Source of the DNA: Rhizobium ecuadorense
Lineage (GTDB): Bacteria > Pseudomonadota > Alphaproteobacteria > Rhizobiales > Rhizobiaceae
Reading direction: 5' to 3'
Length of the DNA: 64,000 nucleotides
NCBI RefSeq assembly: GCF_001187535.1
Contig: NZ_LFIO01001304.1
Coordinates: 186,001-250,000, forward strand
The position numbers and the translations under genes are program-made. The notes beneath the pieces were generated by a model, which was given only the letters and a program-made list of their open reading frames with translations, had not been told where the DNA came from and made no database searches. Numbering within the stretch: the stretch's first letter is position 1; every line of letters begins with the position of its first letter. Below, piece by piece: positions 51,673 to 60,946 of the stretch.

Positions 51673-52728
51673 TTAGGAAAGCCCCAGCATCCGCCGGTTC
51701 GCCGCCTGGTCCGTGCCGCTGCCGGCGAAATCGTCGAAGGCTTTCTCAGCGACGCGGATGATATGGGCGGCGACGAATTCGGCCCCTTCGCGGGCGCCGT
51801 CCTCAGGATGCTTCAGCGCGCATTCCCATTCGACCACGGCCCAGCCGTCGAAATTATTCGCCGTCATCTTCGAGAACACCGCACCGAAATCGACCTGGCC
51901 GTCGCCGAGCGAGCGGAAGCGGCCGGCCCGTTCCACCCAGCCCTGATAGCCGCCATAGACGCCCTGGCGCCCGGTCGGATTGAACTCCGCATCCTTGACG
52001 TGGAACATCTTGATGCGGTCCTTGTAGATGTCGATATTGTCGAGATAGTCGAGGCACTGCAGGACATAGTGTGAGGGATCGTAGAGCATGTTGGCGCGCG
52101 GATGGTTCTTCACCCGCTCCAGGAACATCTCGAACGTGATGCCGTCATGCAGGTCCTCACCCGGGTGGATCTCGTAGCAGACGTCGATCCCGTTCTCATC
52201 CGCATGGTTGAGGATCGGCGTCCAGCGGCGGGCAAGCTCGTCGAAGGCTGTTTCGACCAGGCCGGCGGGGCGCTGCGGCCAGGGATAGATGAAGGGCCAG
52301 GCGAGCGCGCCGGAGAAGGTCGCATGCGCCTTCAGCCCGAGGTTCTTCGATGCCGTCAGCGCCATCTTGACCTGCTCGACCGCCCATTCCTGACGAGCCT
52401 TGGGATTGCCGCGCACTTCGGGGGCTGCGAACCCGTCGAAGGCTTCGTCATAGGCCGGGTGAACGGCGACGAGCTGACCCTGCAGATGGGTGGAGAGTTC
52501 CGTGATCTCGATGCCGTTTTCGCGGGCCTTGCCGGCGAACTCGTCGCAATAATCCTTGGAGGTCGCGGCCTTCTTCAGATCGATCAGCTGGCTCGCCCAG
52601 GTCGGCACCTGGACGCCCTTGTAGCCGATATCGGCCGCCCATTTGGTGATCGCGTCCCAGGAATTGAAAGGCGCGGCATCGCCCGCGAACTGGCCAAGGA
52701 AAAGGCCGGGGCCCTTGATCGTCTTCAT
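51673..52728 (-). CDS. Xylose-isomerase-like TIM-barrel sugar isomerase/epimerase
   Basis: 351 residues from the ATG at 52728. The barrel has Glu and His metal ligands in VCYEIHPGEDLHDG, DPSHYVLQ, MFHVKDAEF and VVEWECA, the divalent-metal site of the AP endonuclease 2 family (inosose isomerase/tagatose epimerase type). Its upstream DNA holds a GTAAACGTTTC operator-like site. It is paired with the Gfo/Idh dehydrogenase downstream. Substrate is unknown. Confidence 0.85.
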   Translation of the reverse strand: MKTIKGPGLFLGQFAGDAAPFNSWDAITKWAADIGYKGVQVPTWASQLIDLKKAATSKDYCDEFAGKARENGIEITELSTHLQGQLVAVHPAYDEAFDGFAAPEVRGNPKARQEWAVEQVKMALTASKNLGLKAHATFSGALAWPFIYPWPQRPAGLVETAFDELARRWTPILNHADENGIDVCYEIHPGEDLHDGITFEMFLERVKNHPRANMLYDPSHYVLQCLDYLDNIDIYKDRIKMFHVKDAEFNPTGRQGVYGGYQGWVERAGRFRSLGDGQVDFGAVFSKMTANNFDGWAVVEWECALKHPEDGAREGAEFVAAHIIRVAEKAFDDFAGSGTDQAANRRMLGLS

Positions 52729-52752
52729 GTCAGATTCCTCCCTGAATATCGA

Positions 52753-52767
52753 CCGTAAACGTTTCTG
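52753..52767 (-). promoter_or_regulatory. LacI-type half-palindrome upstream of the isomerase gene
   Basis: CCGTAAACGTTTCTG contains GTAAACGTTTC, nearly a perfect palindrome, 25-40 bp upstream of the ATG. It resembles the halves of the 56753-56789 operators (GTAAA). A repressor overlapping the start region would be expected. Confidence 0.4.
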
Positions 52768-52934
52768 AAATGTTGTAGCACGCAATCTGGCGGGCGCAAG
52801 GCGCCTCCTCGCCCTTTATCTGCCGATTTGGCGCGAGGCCAGATGCGAATGGCTGCGAGCTAATCATGGCGGACTTTGGCGGGCAAGAGGTACGTGCAGC
52901 ATTTTCGGCTGCGCGCCGAATGGAAACATGAAAA

Positions 52935-52960
52935 CGCGCCCATCCTCTCGAATGGGCGCG
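52935..52960 (-). terminator. Terminator of the sugar ABC transporter operon
   Basis: CGCGCCCAT (52935-52943) pairs with ATGGGCGCG (52952-52960) around 8 nt. On the minus strand it is followed by TTTTC. It lies just after the binding-protein stop at 52977. Confidence 0.75.
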
Positions 52961-52976
52961 CTCTGCAATCGGTGGA

Positions 52977-53924
52977 TCAGAACGGCGAATCCGGGAAGTA
53001 GAAGTCCTTGGCATTGTCCTTGGTGACGAGCGTCGCGTCGAGGATGTAATTGCCGTGGACCGGAACCTGATCGTAAAGTGCCGCAGCCGTCAGTTCCATC
53101 GCCGTGCCGACCATTGCCGGCGGATAGAGAACATCGACCGGGATCAGCTTGTCGCCGTCCATGACCTTCTTGACCATGTCCTTGGAACCGGCGCCGGCGA
53201 CGACATATTTGATGTCGGTGCGCTTGGCCTGCTCGATCGCCTGCAGAACGCCGACGGCCATGTCGTCGTCCTGGCACCAGACGACGTCGATCTTCTGGTA
53301 CTTGGTCAGATAATCCTGCATGACCTTGAAGGCATCGTCGCGGTTCCAGTTGCCGTATTGGCGGTCGAGAACCTTGACGTTCGAGCCGGCAATGCCCTTG
53401 TCGAAACCGTCCTGGCGCTGTTGGTCGATCGGGATCGGCAGACCCCGGATGATGACAACTTCGGCATCCGGCGTGGTGTCCTTGATGTACTTGCCGGCGA
53501 CTTCGCCGAGAGCCGGGTTGTTGCCGGCGACATAGAGGTCGCGCACGGAATTGTCGTTGCTCGACGGCGCACGGTCGACGAGCGCGACGAACTTGCCCTT
53601 GCCCTTGACTTCCTTGATGGCGTTGACGAGCGGATCGGGATCCGACGGCAGGATGACCAGCGCATCGATGCCCTGCGTGTCGAGATCCTGCACGGCGTTT
53701 GCCTGGCTGGCGGCATCCGGCGAGGTCTTGACGATGACGTTGAGACCAGGATGTTCGGCCATCAACTTCTTGGCAATACGCTCGGCATGGAACACGACGC
53801 CAGAGGTCCAGCCGTGATCGGCAGCCGGAATGGAGACGCCGATGGTGAATTTTTTATCCTGGGCGTGAGCGGCGCCGGCGAATGTCACCGCCGCAACCGC
53901 CAGGCCCAACATCAATTTACGCAT
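52977..53924 (-). CDS. Sugar ABC transporter periplasmic binding protein (ribose/xylose type)
   Basis: 315 residues from the ATG at 53924, which has GGGAGGAAA upstream. The signal peptide MRKLMLGLAVAAVTFAGAAHA is followed by a type I periplasmic binding protein (IGVSIPAADHGWTSGVVFHAE, ALVILPSDPDPLVNAIKEV, VVWCQDDDMAVGVLQAI). It delivers a pentose or related sugar to the permease. The ABC genes are in ATPase-permease-binding-protein order. The ligand is not settled; xylose is plausible given xylAB nearby. Confidence 0.9.
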   Translation of the reverse strand: MRKLMLGLAVAAVTFAGAAHAQDKKFTIGVSIPAADHGWTSGVVFHAERIAKKLMAEHPGLNVIVKTSPDAASQANAVQDLDTQGIDALVILPSDPDPLVNAIKEVKGKGKFVALVDRAPSSNDNSVRDLYVAGNNPALGEVAGKYIKDTTPDAEVVIIRGLPIPIDQQRQDGFDKGIAGSNVKVLDRQYGNWNRDDAFKVMQDYLTKYQKIDVVWCQDDDMAVGVLQAIEQAKRTDIKYVVAGAGSKDMVKKVMDGDKLIPVDVLYPPAMVGTAMELTAAALYDQVPVHGNYILDATLVTKDNAKDFYFPDSPF

Positions 53925-54017
53925 GCTGTTTCCTCCCAATAATCAGGGACTTTTCCATATCGGGACCGGACGCCCTGTAAGCCCGATCAATTTCCCGGCC
54001 AAAAGCGGCCGGTCAAT

Positions 54018-55022
54018 TCATGATTTGCGCACCAGCGAGCGCTGGACGAACATAGCGATGATGATGATCGCACCCTGGATGGCGCCGATCAGATACTCGC
54101 TGATGAAATTCGAAAGCAGCATGATGTTGCCGACGAGTTCGAGAATGAAGGCGCCGCAGATCGTGCCCCAGACCCTGCCGGCACCGCCTTTCAGCGCCGT
54201 GCCGCCGACAACGACCGCCGTGATCGCCTGCAACTCCCACAGGATGCCTGTCGTCGCCGATGTCGAGCCGAGACGCGGAACATAGAGCAGCACGGCAATG
54301 GCGACGCACAGGCCCTGGATGACGAAGGCGATCGTCCTGACTCGGTTGACCGCGATACCGGAATAGCGGGCGACATCGCTGTTCGACCCGACTGCGACGA
54401 CATGGCGCCCGTAGCGGGTGCGGTAGAGAATGAAGGCCGCAACCGCCGTCACCGCCAGAATCACCGCAATCGGCACCGGCACGCCGGCGATCGTACCGAA
54501 ATAAGCCGGACGATAGAGCGTCTGGATATCGGCGGAACGCAGGGTGATCGCACCGCCCTGCGACAGCCATGTCGTCAGGCCGCGGTAGATGCCCATCGTG
54601 CCGAGCGTGGCGATGAACGGCTCGATCTTGCCCACCGTGGTGATCAGGCCATTCGCCAGGCCGCAAAGCGAGCCGGCAACCATGGTGAAAACCACAGCGA
54701 CCGTCAGCATCAGCGCCGGGTTTTCAATGGCGCCCGAATTCATCAGCAGGATCATCAGGCTGGCGACGAAGGCCACCATAGAGCCCACCGACAGATCGAG
54801 GTCACCGGCCGAGATCACGAAGGTCGCGCCGACGGCGATGATGGCGATAAAGGCGCTGCGCGTCGCGACATTGGCAAGGTTGGTGATGCCGATGAAATTG
54901 GGATTGACCAAGGCTCCGACGATCAGAAGCAGCGCCAGAGCGACGAAAGGTGCGACCGCACGCAGATCGACATCCCGCCAGGATCGGCGCCGGATCTCCC
55001 TGGTCTCCTCGTTGACACTCAT
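54018..55022 (-). CDS. Sugar ABC transporter permease (RbsC type)
   Basis: 334 residues with eight to ten transmembrane helices. ISAGDLDLSVGSMVAFVAS and GTICGAFILELVGNIMLLSNFISEYLIGAIQGAIII are standard for the RbsC/XylH branch. I use the ATG at 55022, about 12 nt after GGGAGG. The in-frame TTG at 55034 abuts that site, so a start within this short stretch is uncertain by four residues. Confidence 0.9.
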   Translation of the reverse strand: MSVNEETREIRRRSWRDVDLRAVAPFVALALLLIVGALVNPNFIGITNLANVATRSAFIAIIAVGATFVISAGDLDLSVGSMVAFVASLMILLMNSGAIENPALMLTVAVVFTMVAGSLCGLANGLITTVGKIEPFIATLGTMGIYRGLTTWLSQGGAITLRSADIQTLYRPAYFGTIAGVPVPIAVILAVTAVAAFILYRTRYGRHVVAVGSNSDVARYSGIAVNRVRTIAFVIQGLCVAIAVLLYVPRLGSTSATTGILWELQAITAVVVGGTALKGGAGRVWGTICGAFILELVGNIMLLSNFISEYLIGAIQGAIIIIAMFVQRSLVRKS

Positions 55023-55081
55023 TTCCAAAACCAACCTCCCGTCCCATCTTTTTTGGGCATCTTGTCTGTCCGCTTCGGCCC

Positions 55082-56608
55082 TCAGGCCGCCGCCTTCTTC
55101 TTCAGCCCGGCGGCGTAACGCATGATCTCCTGCTCGGAGATCTCATCTCCTTCGAGCACGCCGACGATGTGCCCTTCGCGCATCACCACCACCCGCGTGC
55201 AGAGGCCGATAACCTCCGGCATCTCCGACGAGACGATGATGATCGAGCGGCCGTCCCGGGCGAGCGCCGAGATGAAATGATAGATCTGCTGCTTGGTGCC
55301 GACATCGATGCCGCGCGTCGGCTCGTCGATGATGATGATGTCGGGCTCGGTCTCCATCACCTTGGCGAGCAGCAGCTTCTGCTGGTTTCCGCCCGACATC
55401 CGGCCGACGACGATATTGCCGTCGCGAACCCTGATGTCGAAACGGCGCTTCGCCTTTGCCATCGCGGCCGCTTCACTGCCGGGGCTGAGATAACCTCGGC
55501 GGGAATGCCTTCCGAGCGATTGCAGCGTCAGATTGGTGACCATGCCGGAGCGCAGCAGCAGGCCCTTCGACTTGCGGTCCTTGGTCATATAGGCCAGCCC
55601 GCAGCGATTGGCGGCGTGCACGTCGCCGGAAGGAACCGTTTCGCCCTTGATGATCACCTCACCCTCGAGGCGGGTCCGCAATCCGGCGATCGCTTCCATC
55701 AGCTCGGTGCGGCCGGAGCCGATCATGCCGGAAAAACCGATGATCTCGCCCTTGCGCACCTCGAAGCTGGCATCCCTGACATAGCCCGTCGACACCGAGG
55801 CGACGCTCAAGACGACCTCCTCGTCGACATCGGGCTCGACCTTGGCCGGATAGAGACTGGAAAGTTCGCGGCCGACCATCAGCTGCGCGATCGATTCTCC
55901 ATCCAGAATGGATGTCGGCGACGTCTTGATCCATTGGCCGTCGCGCAGCACCGTGACGCGATCGGTCAATTCCATCACTTCGTCGAGCTTATGCGAAACG
56001 AAGACGAAGCTGGTGCCCTGATCGCGCAGTTTGCGGACCTGCCTGAACAGCATGTTGGTCTCTTCCCGCGACAAGACGGCGGTCGGCTCATCCATGAAGA
56101 CAACCCGCGCATCGCGGCTGATTGCCTTGGCGATCTCGACCATCTGCTTGTCGGCGATGGACAGCGTGCTGATCAGCGCATTCTCATCGACATGCGAACC
56201 GAGCACATCGAGAATCTTGCGTGTCTCCGAGCGCATATATTTGCGGTCGAGCACGCCGAAGCGGGTGACTTCGCGCCCGAGGAAGAGGCTCTCCGTCACG
56301 GTCAGATGCTCGGCGAGATTGAATTCCTGGTGAATGATGACGATGCCGAGCGCCTCGGCAGCGCCGTTGGGCGGCAGGACGACAGGCTTGCCGTCAAGCA
56401 GGATCTCGCCGGAACTCGGCTGTTCGAAACCAGACAATACCTTGACGAGCGTGGATTTGCCGGCGCCGTTTTCACCCATCAACGCATGGATTTCGCCGGC
56501 GCGGAGATCGAAATTGACGCTGAAAAGCACCTGAACGCCGCTGAAGGATTTGCATATACGCCTGGCGGACAGCACCACGGGTGCGGTGTCGGCGATCTCC
56601 ACGGTCAT
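55082..56608 (-). CDS. Sugar ABC transporter ATPase (RbsA type, two nucleotide-binding domains)
   Basis: 508 residues from the ATG at 56608, the better spaced of two adjacent ATGs after GGGGAGGGC. Two ABC domains: Walker A GENGAGKSTL in the first and a degenerate GMIGSGRTEL in the second. Signatures read STLSIADKQMVEI and RMSGGNQQKLLLAKVM, with Walker B VFMDEPT and IIIDEPTRGIDVG. It powers sugar uptake with the downstream permease. Two adjacent operators lie upstream. Confidence 0.93.
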   Translation of the reverse strand: MTVEIADTAPVVLSARRICKSFSGVQVLFSVNFDLRAGEIHALMGENGAGKSTLVKVLSGFEQPSSGEILLDGKPVVLPPNGAAEALGIVIIHQEFNLAEHLTVTESLFLGREVTRFGVLDRKYMRSETRKILDVLGSHVDENALISTLSIADKQMVEIAKAISRDARVVFMDEPTAVLSREETNMLFRQVRKLRDQGTSFVFVSHKLDEVMELTDRVTVLRDGQWIKTSPTSILDGESIAQLMVGRELSSLYPAKVEPDVDEEVVLSVASVSTGYVRDASFEVRKGEIIGFSGMIGSGRTELMEAIAGLRTRLEGEVIIKGETVPSGDVHAANRCGLAYMTKDRKSKGLLLRSGMVTNLTLQSLGRHSRRGYLSPGSEAAAMAKAKRRFDIRVRDGNIVVGRMSGGNQQKLLLAKVMETEPDIIIIDEPTRGIDVGTKQQIYHFISALARDGRSIIIVSSEMPEVIGLCTRVVVMREGHIVGVLEGDEISEQEIMRYAAGLKKKAAA

Positions 56609-56752
56609 CATGCCCTCCCCCAAGAGCGCCTTGCATCCGGCAGAACCTGCCGGAGCCGCTCCATCACCTTGAACTAGCGCACATTCCCATTCTGAAAACC
56701 GCTTGCTGTTTTCGGGTGCTGTGCGCTGCGGCTCCCGTCCGCTTTGGAGTTT

Positions 56753-56789
56753 ATGTAAACCTTTACATCAGGCATGTAAAGGTTTACAT
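56753..56789. promoter_or_regulatory. Twin LacI-type operators between the ABC operon and lacI gene
   Basis: ATGTAAACCTTTACAT (56753-56768) and its exact reverse complement ATGTAAAGGTTTACAT (56774-56789), 21 bp centre to centre (two helical turns), separated by CAGGC. Each is itself near-palindromic. The pair lies in the divergent region between the ABC operon and the regulator at 56881, and is very likely that regulator's binding site. Confidence 0.85.
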
Positions 56790-56880
56790 GGTGGATTTAC
56801 GCAGATCCGTTGAAGCCTGCCTTTGACCTGTCGACAAGTCTGTGTAGTGTCGCGGCGAAGACAGCCCAAGGCAGAGCTCA

Positions 56881-57912
56881 GTGTCGAATTCCACGCCCGC
56901 AACAATCGAAGACGTCGCCCGGATCGCCGAGGTCTCCATCGCGACGGTGTCCCGGGCGATCCACATGCCGGAGAAGGTCGCCAACTCCACCCGTCTCAAG
57001 GTCAACCAGGCAATCGCCGTCACCGGCTACACCACCAATGCCATGGCCCGCAGCCTGAGGCTCGGCCGCTCCAATATGATCCTCGTCGTGGCGCCCGACA
57101 TCGGCGACCCCAATTTTTCCAACATTCTCGTCGGGCTGGAAAACGAGGCGCGCGCGCATGGCTACGGCATCCTCATCGGCCATACCCAGAACGACGCCCA
57201 GCGCGGGCTCGAATATTTGAAATTCCTGAATTCCAACCAGGCTGCCGGGCTGATCCTGTTCACCGGCATTCTACCCTTCGGGCACCAGACGATGACGGCG
57301 CGGCTGCCGCCGAGTGTCGGCGTTTTCGAGCCCGTCTTCAACGGCGGCATTCCCTATGTCGGCGTCGACGATACCGAGGGCGCCCGGAAGGCAGTGGATC
57401 TGCTGCTGGCCGAAGGCCATCGCAAGATCGCCTTCATCGGCGATTCGCGCACCCGGCTTGCCTATAGCAGACGCCGCATGGGTTACGATGCTGGCCTCGA
57501 CGCCGCCGGCGTCCCGCCCGACATGAGGATCGTGCTCGAAGGCGACGGCACGATCGAAAGCGGCCGGCATGCGGTCGAACAGCTTTTCATGCGCGACACG
57601 CTTCCCACAGCCTTCATGTGCGTCAACGATCAGACGGCGATCGGCGTCATGGTCGGCCTCGGCGCCCGAGGTTATGACATTCCAAGGGATTTTTCGGTGA
57701 CCGGTTTCGACGACGTGCCGCAGGCCGTCTTCATATCCCCGCCGCTGACGACAATCCGCCAGCCGCGAACGGCGATCGGCAAACAGGCGATGGCGCTGCT
57801 GCTGGAGCTCCTATCGGATGGCCGGCCGACCGAAACGGAAATCCTGCTGAGGCCGGACCTGGTGGTCCGAAACTCCGTCTCCGCACCGTCGCGCAACTGG
57901 TTGAAGCGCTGA
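56881..57912 (+). CDS. LacI-family regulator of the sugar ABC operon (GTG start)
   Basis: 343 residues from the GTG at 56881. The helix-turn-helix is ATIEDVARIAEVSIATVSRAIHMPEKVANSTR, followed by the hinge YTTNAMARSLRLGRSNMILVVAPDIGDPNFS. The effector domain contains DFSVTGFDDVPQAVFISPPLTTIRQPR. Its twin operators lie about 90-130 bp upstream, in the region shared with the divergent ATPase gene, so autoregulation plus ABC control is likely. The inducer is unknown. Confidence 0.93.
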   Translation: MSNSTPATIEDVARIAEVSIATVSRAIHMPEKVANSTRLKVNQAIAVTGYTTNAMARSLRLGRSNMILVVAPDIGDPNFSNILVGLENEARAHGYGILIGHTQNDAQRGLEYLKFLNSNQAAGLILFTGILPFGHQTMTARLPPSVGVFEPVFNGGIPYVGVDDTEGARKAVDLLLAEGHRKIAFIGDSRTRLAYSRRRMGYDAGLDAAGVPPDMRIVLEGDGTIESGRHAVEQLFMRDTLPTAFMCVNDQTAIGVMVGLGARGYDIPRDFSVTGFDDVPQAVFISPPLTTIRQPRTAIGKQAMALLLELLSDGRPTETEILLRPDLVVRNSVSAPSRNWLKR

Positions 57913-57972
57913 ACAGAGACATAGCCGGCTACAAAAATTGCGCCGGCGACCGCTGGCCGCCGGCGCGCTTTA

Positions 57973-59283
57973 TCAGACGTAACGGTTGACGACGTTCTCG
58001 AGCAGTTCCTGCTTGCCGGATCTCGGCTGCGGGTTGACGTCCTTGGTCTCGACCCAGCTGGTGATCTCATCCAGCGAATATTCGCCGCGGAACAGCTTCT
58101 GCGCCTCGGCGGATTCCCAGCCTGCATATCGATCGGCGAGCGGCTGCGACAGAGCCTTGTCCTCGATCATCCTGGCAGCGGCCTTCAGGCCGCGGGCGCA
58201 GCAATCCATGCCACCGATATGACCGATCAGCAGATCCGCCGGATCGAGCGACTGGCGGCGCAGCTTCGAGTCGAAATTGGTGCCGCCGGTCTTGAAGCCG
58301 CCGCCTGCCAGAACGTGATAATAGGCGAGCGCCATTTCGGGAACGTTGTTGGGGAACTGGTCGGTATCCCAGCCGGACTGGTAGTCGTTGCGGTTCATGT
58401 CGATCGAGCCGAAGATGCCAAGCGCATTGGCAAGCGCCAGCTCATGCTCGAAGGAGTGACCGGCAAGGATCGCGTGGCCCTGCTCGATATTGAGCTTCAC
58501 CTCGTTTTCAAGTCCGTGCTTCTTGAGGAAACCGTAGACGGTTGCGACGTCATAATCATACTGGTGCTTGGTCGGCTCCTGCGGCTTCGGCTCGATCAGG
58601 ATCGTGCCCTTGTAGCCGATCTTATGCTTGTATTCGACGACGAGGTTGAGGAAGCAGCCGAGCTGGTCGAGCTCACGCTTGAGATCGGTGTTGAGCAGCG
58701 TTTCGTAGCCTTCGCGGCCGCCCCAGAGCACATAGTTCTCGCCGCCGAGCTTCTGCGTCGCGTCGATGCAGGTCTTTACCGTCGCGGCAGCGAAAGCGAA
58801 GACATCAGGATCGGGGTTGGTCGCAGCACCCGACATATAGCGCCGGTTAGAGAAGAGGTTGGCCGTGCCCCAGAGCAGCTTGGTGCCGGTTGCGGCCTGC
58901 TTCTCGGCGAAATAGTCGACGATCTCGTTGAGGTTTTTGGTGTTCTCGGCAAAGTTTTTGCCTTCAGGACGCACGTCGGCGTCGTGGAAGCAGTAATAGG
59001 GCGCGCCGAGCAGCGAGAAGAATTCGAAGGCGACGTCGGCCTTGAGCTTGGCAGCCTTCATCGTGTCTTCGAACCAGGGACGCAGGAAGGTCTGGCCGCC
59101 GAAGGGATCGCCGCCCGGCCAGGTGAAGGTGTGCCAATAGGCCACCGCAAAGCGCAGATGGTCTTCCATGCGCTTGCCCATGACGATTTCATCAGGCTGG
59201 TAGTGGCGGAAGGCCAGCGGATTGGTGCTGTCGGGGCCTTCATATTTCACTTTTTGGATATCGCCGAAAAATCCGGTGCTCAT
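57973..59283 (-). CDS. xylA: Xylose isomerase
   Basis: 436 residues, the class II length. Catalytic His in YYCFHDADVRPEG, metal ligands in TILIEPKPQEPTKHQYDYD and NIEQGHAILAGHSFEHE, and the end motif NFDSKLRRQS. It converts D-xylose to D-xylulose. It is the last gene of a regulator-xylB-xylA unit, separated from xylB by about 190 bp that hold a RIME-like repeat. Confidence 0.97.
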   Translation of the reverse strand: MSTGFFGDIQKVKYEGPDSTNPLAFRHYQPDEIVMGKRMEDHLRFAVAYWHTFTWPGGDPFGGQTFLRPWFEDTMKAAKLKADVAFEFFSLLGAPYYCFHDADVRPEGKNFAENTKNLNEIVDYFAEKQAATGTKLLWGTANLFSNRRYMSGAATNPDPDVFAFAAATVKTCIDATQKLGGENYVLWGGREGYETLLNTDLKRELDQLGCFLNLVVEYKHKIGYKGTILIEPKPQEPTKHQYDYDVATVYGFLKKHGLENEVKLNIEQGHAILAGHSFEHELALANALGIFGSIDMNRNDYQSGWDTDQFPNNVPEMALAYYHVLAGGGFKTGGTNFDSKLRRQSLDPADLLIGHIGGMDCCARGLKAAARMIEDKALSQPLADRYAGWESAEAQKLFRGEYSLDEITSWVETKDVNPQPRSGKQELLENVVNRYV

Positions 59284-59342
59284 ATTGGGTCTCCTTGGGT
59301 TCGTGTCTTTTCGAAGTTCTGAATTGATGGTCTACGCCAGAG

Positions 59343-59459
59343 GCCCCTCATCCGCCTGCCGGCACCTTCTCCCCGAGGGGAGAAGAGGTTCGCCGCGGCG
59401 CCTCTTTTCCCTTCTCCCCTCGGGGAGAAGGTGGCCCGAAGGGTCGGATGAGGGGGCCG
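59343..59459. repeat. RIME-like palindromic mosaic repeat, full copy
   Basis: Opens CCCCTCATCCGCCTGCCGGC and closes GGTCGGATGAGGGGG, with two CTTCTCCCC/GGGGAGAAG hairpins in the middle. The outer arms are inverted repeats of each other. It is located between xylB and xylA on the same operon. Confidence 0.85.
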
Positions 59460-59472
59460 CTGGCTGAAACTT

Positions 59473-60927
59473 TCAATGCGCCAGCGACTTGATCGCCGGA
59501 TAAAGCGCGCGGTAACGCGTATAGGCATCCTCGTAAGCGCCGCTCAGCGCCGACACCGGCTCGATCGTGCCTGAGGTGACCGGCGGCGTGCAGACGGCGA
59601 TCGGATCGCCCCCCGTTGCCGCGATCAGGCCGAGGCGGGCGGCACCGAAGGCCGCGCCGAAATCGCCATCGGCCGGCAGGTCGACCGGAACGCCGAGCGC
59701 CGTGGCGATCGACGCCAGCCAGTAATGCGAGCGCGAGCCGCCGCCGATTGCGGTGACACGGGAGATGCCGGTGCCGGCCGAGCGCAGCGCTTCGAGATTG
59801 TCGCGGATGGCAAAGGCCACACCTTCGAGCACCGCCTGGGTGAGAACGACACGGCTGCTTTCATGTTCGAGGCCGATGAAGGCGCCGCGGATGACGGCAT
59901 CATTGTGCGGCGTACGCTCGCCGGACAGATAAGGCAGGAAGGTGACGCCGGTCGGCGCCTTCAGCGTCTCGCCGAGCTCACCGGTGAGATCGGCAGCCGA
60001 CTTGCCGGTGACCCCGGAATGCCAGTTGAGCGCATCGGTGGCCGACAGGATGACGCCCATCTGGTGCCAGGTGTTCGGCAGTGCGTGGCAGAAAGCATGC
60101 ACAGCGCTTTCCGGCTTCGGCAGATAGGTGCCGTTGGCGGCAAAAAGCACGCCCGACGTGCCGAGCGAGACGAAGGCGGCGCCATCGCTGACGGTCCCCA
60201 TGCCGCAGGCCGATGCGGCATTGTCGCCGGCGCCGCCCGCAACGACGACATCACCTGATATGCCCCATTGCGCCGCCAGTTCGGGCCGCAGCGTACCGGC
60301 CTGCTCGGTGCCTTCGACAAGCGCCGGCATCTGCTCCTTGGAAAGATGGGTGGCGGCGAGCAGATCGGCCGACCAGGCGCGTTTGCCGGTGTCGAGCCAG
60401 GAGGTGCCGGCCGAATCCGACATTTCGGAAATATAATCGCCGGTCAGCCAAAGACGCAGATAGTCCTTCGGCAGGAGCACCTTGGCGATCCTGGAGAAAA
60501 TGTCGGGCTCATGCTTCTCGACCCAAGCGAGCTTCGGCGCCGTAAAGCCGGGGAAGACGATATTGCCGGTGAGGGCGCGAAAGCGCGGATCCGCATCGAG
60601 GGCCGCAGCCTCGACATGGCTGCGCGTGTCGTTCCAGAGGATGCAGGGGCGCAGCACCTTGTCGGCGGCATCGATGAGCGTCGCGCCATGCATCTGGCCG
60701 GAAAGGCCGATGCCCTTGACCGCGGCAAGCTCCTTCGGGTGTTTCGCCTTTAGTCCGGCGACGGCCTCTTCGGTGGCACGCACCCAATGGGACGGCTCCT
60801 GCTCCGACCAGCCGGAATGCGGACGCGAGACGTCGAGCGAACCATTGGCCGAGCCGACGATCTTCTGATCGCCGTCGATCAGCATCGCCTTGACACCGGA
60901 GGTTCCGAGATCGAGACCGAGATACAT
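59473..60927 (-). CDS. xylB: Xylulokinase
   Basis: 484 residues of the FGGY kinase family. MYLGLDLGTSGVKAML is the phosphate-1 motif, SGQMHGATL and WNDTRSHVEA the substrate region, and GGGSRSHYWLASIATALGVPVDLP the C-terminal FGGY signature. It phosphorylates xylulose to feed the pentose phosphate pathway. It starts 19 bp after the LacI regulator stop, so they are co-transcribed. Confidence 0.96.
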   Translation of the reverse strand: MYLGLDLGTSGVKAMLIDGDQKIVGSANGSLDVSRPHSGWSEQEPSHWVRATEEAVAGLKAKHPKELAAVKGIGLSGQMHGATLIDAADKVLRPCILWNDTRSHVEAAALDADPRFRALTGNIVFPGFTAPKLAWVEKHEPDIFSRIAKVLLPKDYLRLWLTGDYISEMSDSAGTSWLDTGKRAWSADLLAATHLSKEQMPALVEGTEQAGTLRPELAAQWGISGDVVVAGGAGDNAASACGMGTVSDGAAFVSLGTSGVLFAANGTYLPKPESAVHAFCHALPNTWHQMGVILSATDALNWHSGVTGKSAADLTGELGETLKAPTGVTFLPYLSGERTPHNDAVIRGAFIGLEHESSRVVLTQAVLEGVAFAIRDNLEALRSAGTGISRVTAIGGGSRSHYWLASIATALGVPVDLPADGDFGAAFGAARLGLIAATGGDPIAVCTPPVTSGTIEPVSALSGAYEDAYTRYRALYPAIKSLAH

Positions 60928-60946
60928 GAGGTCTTCTCCTTTGCCG

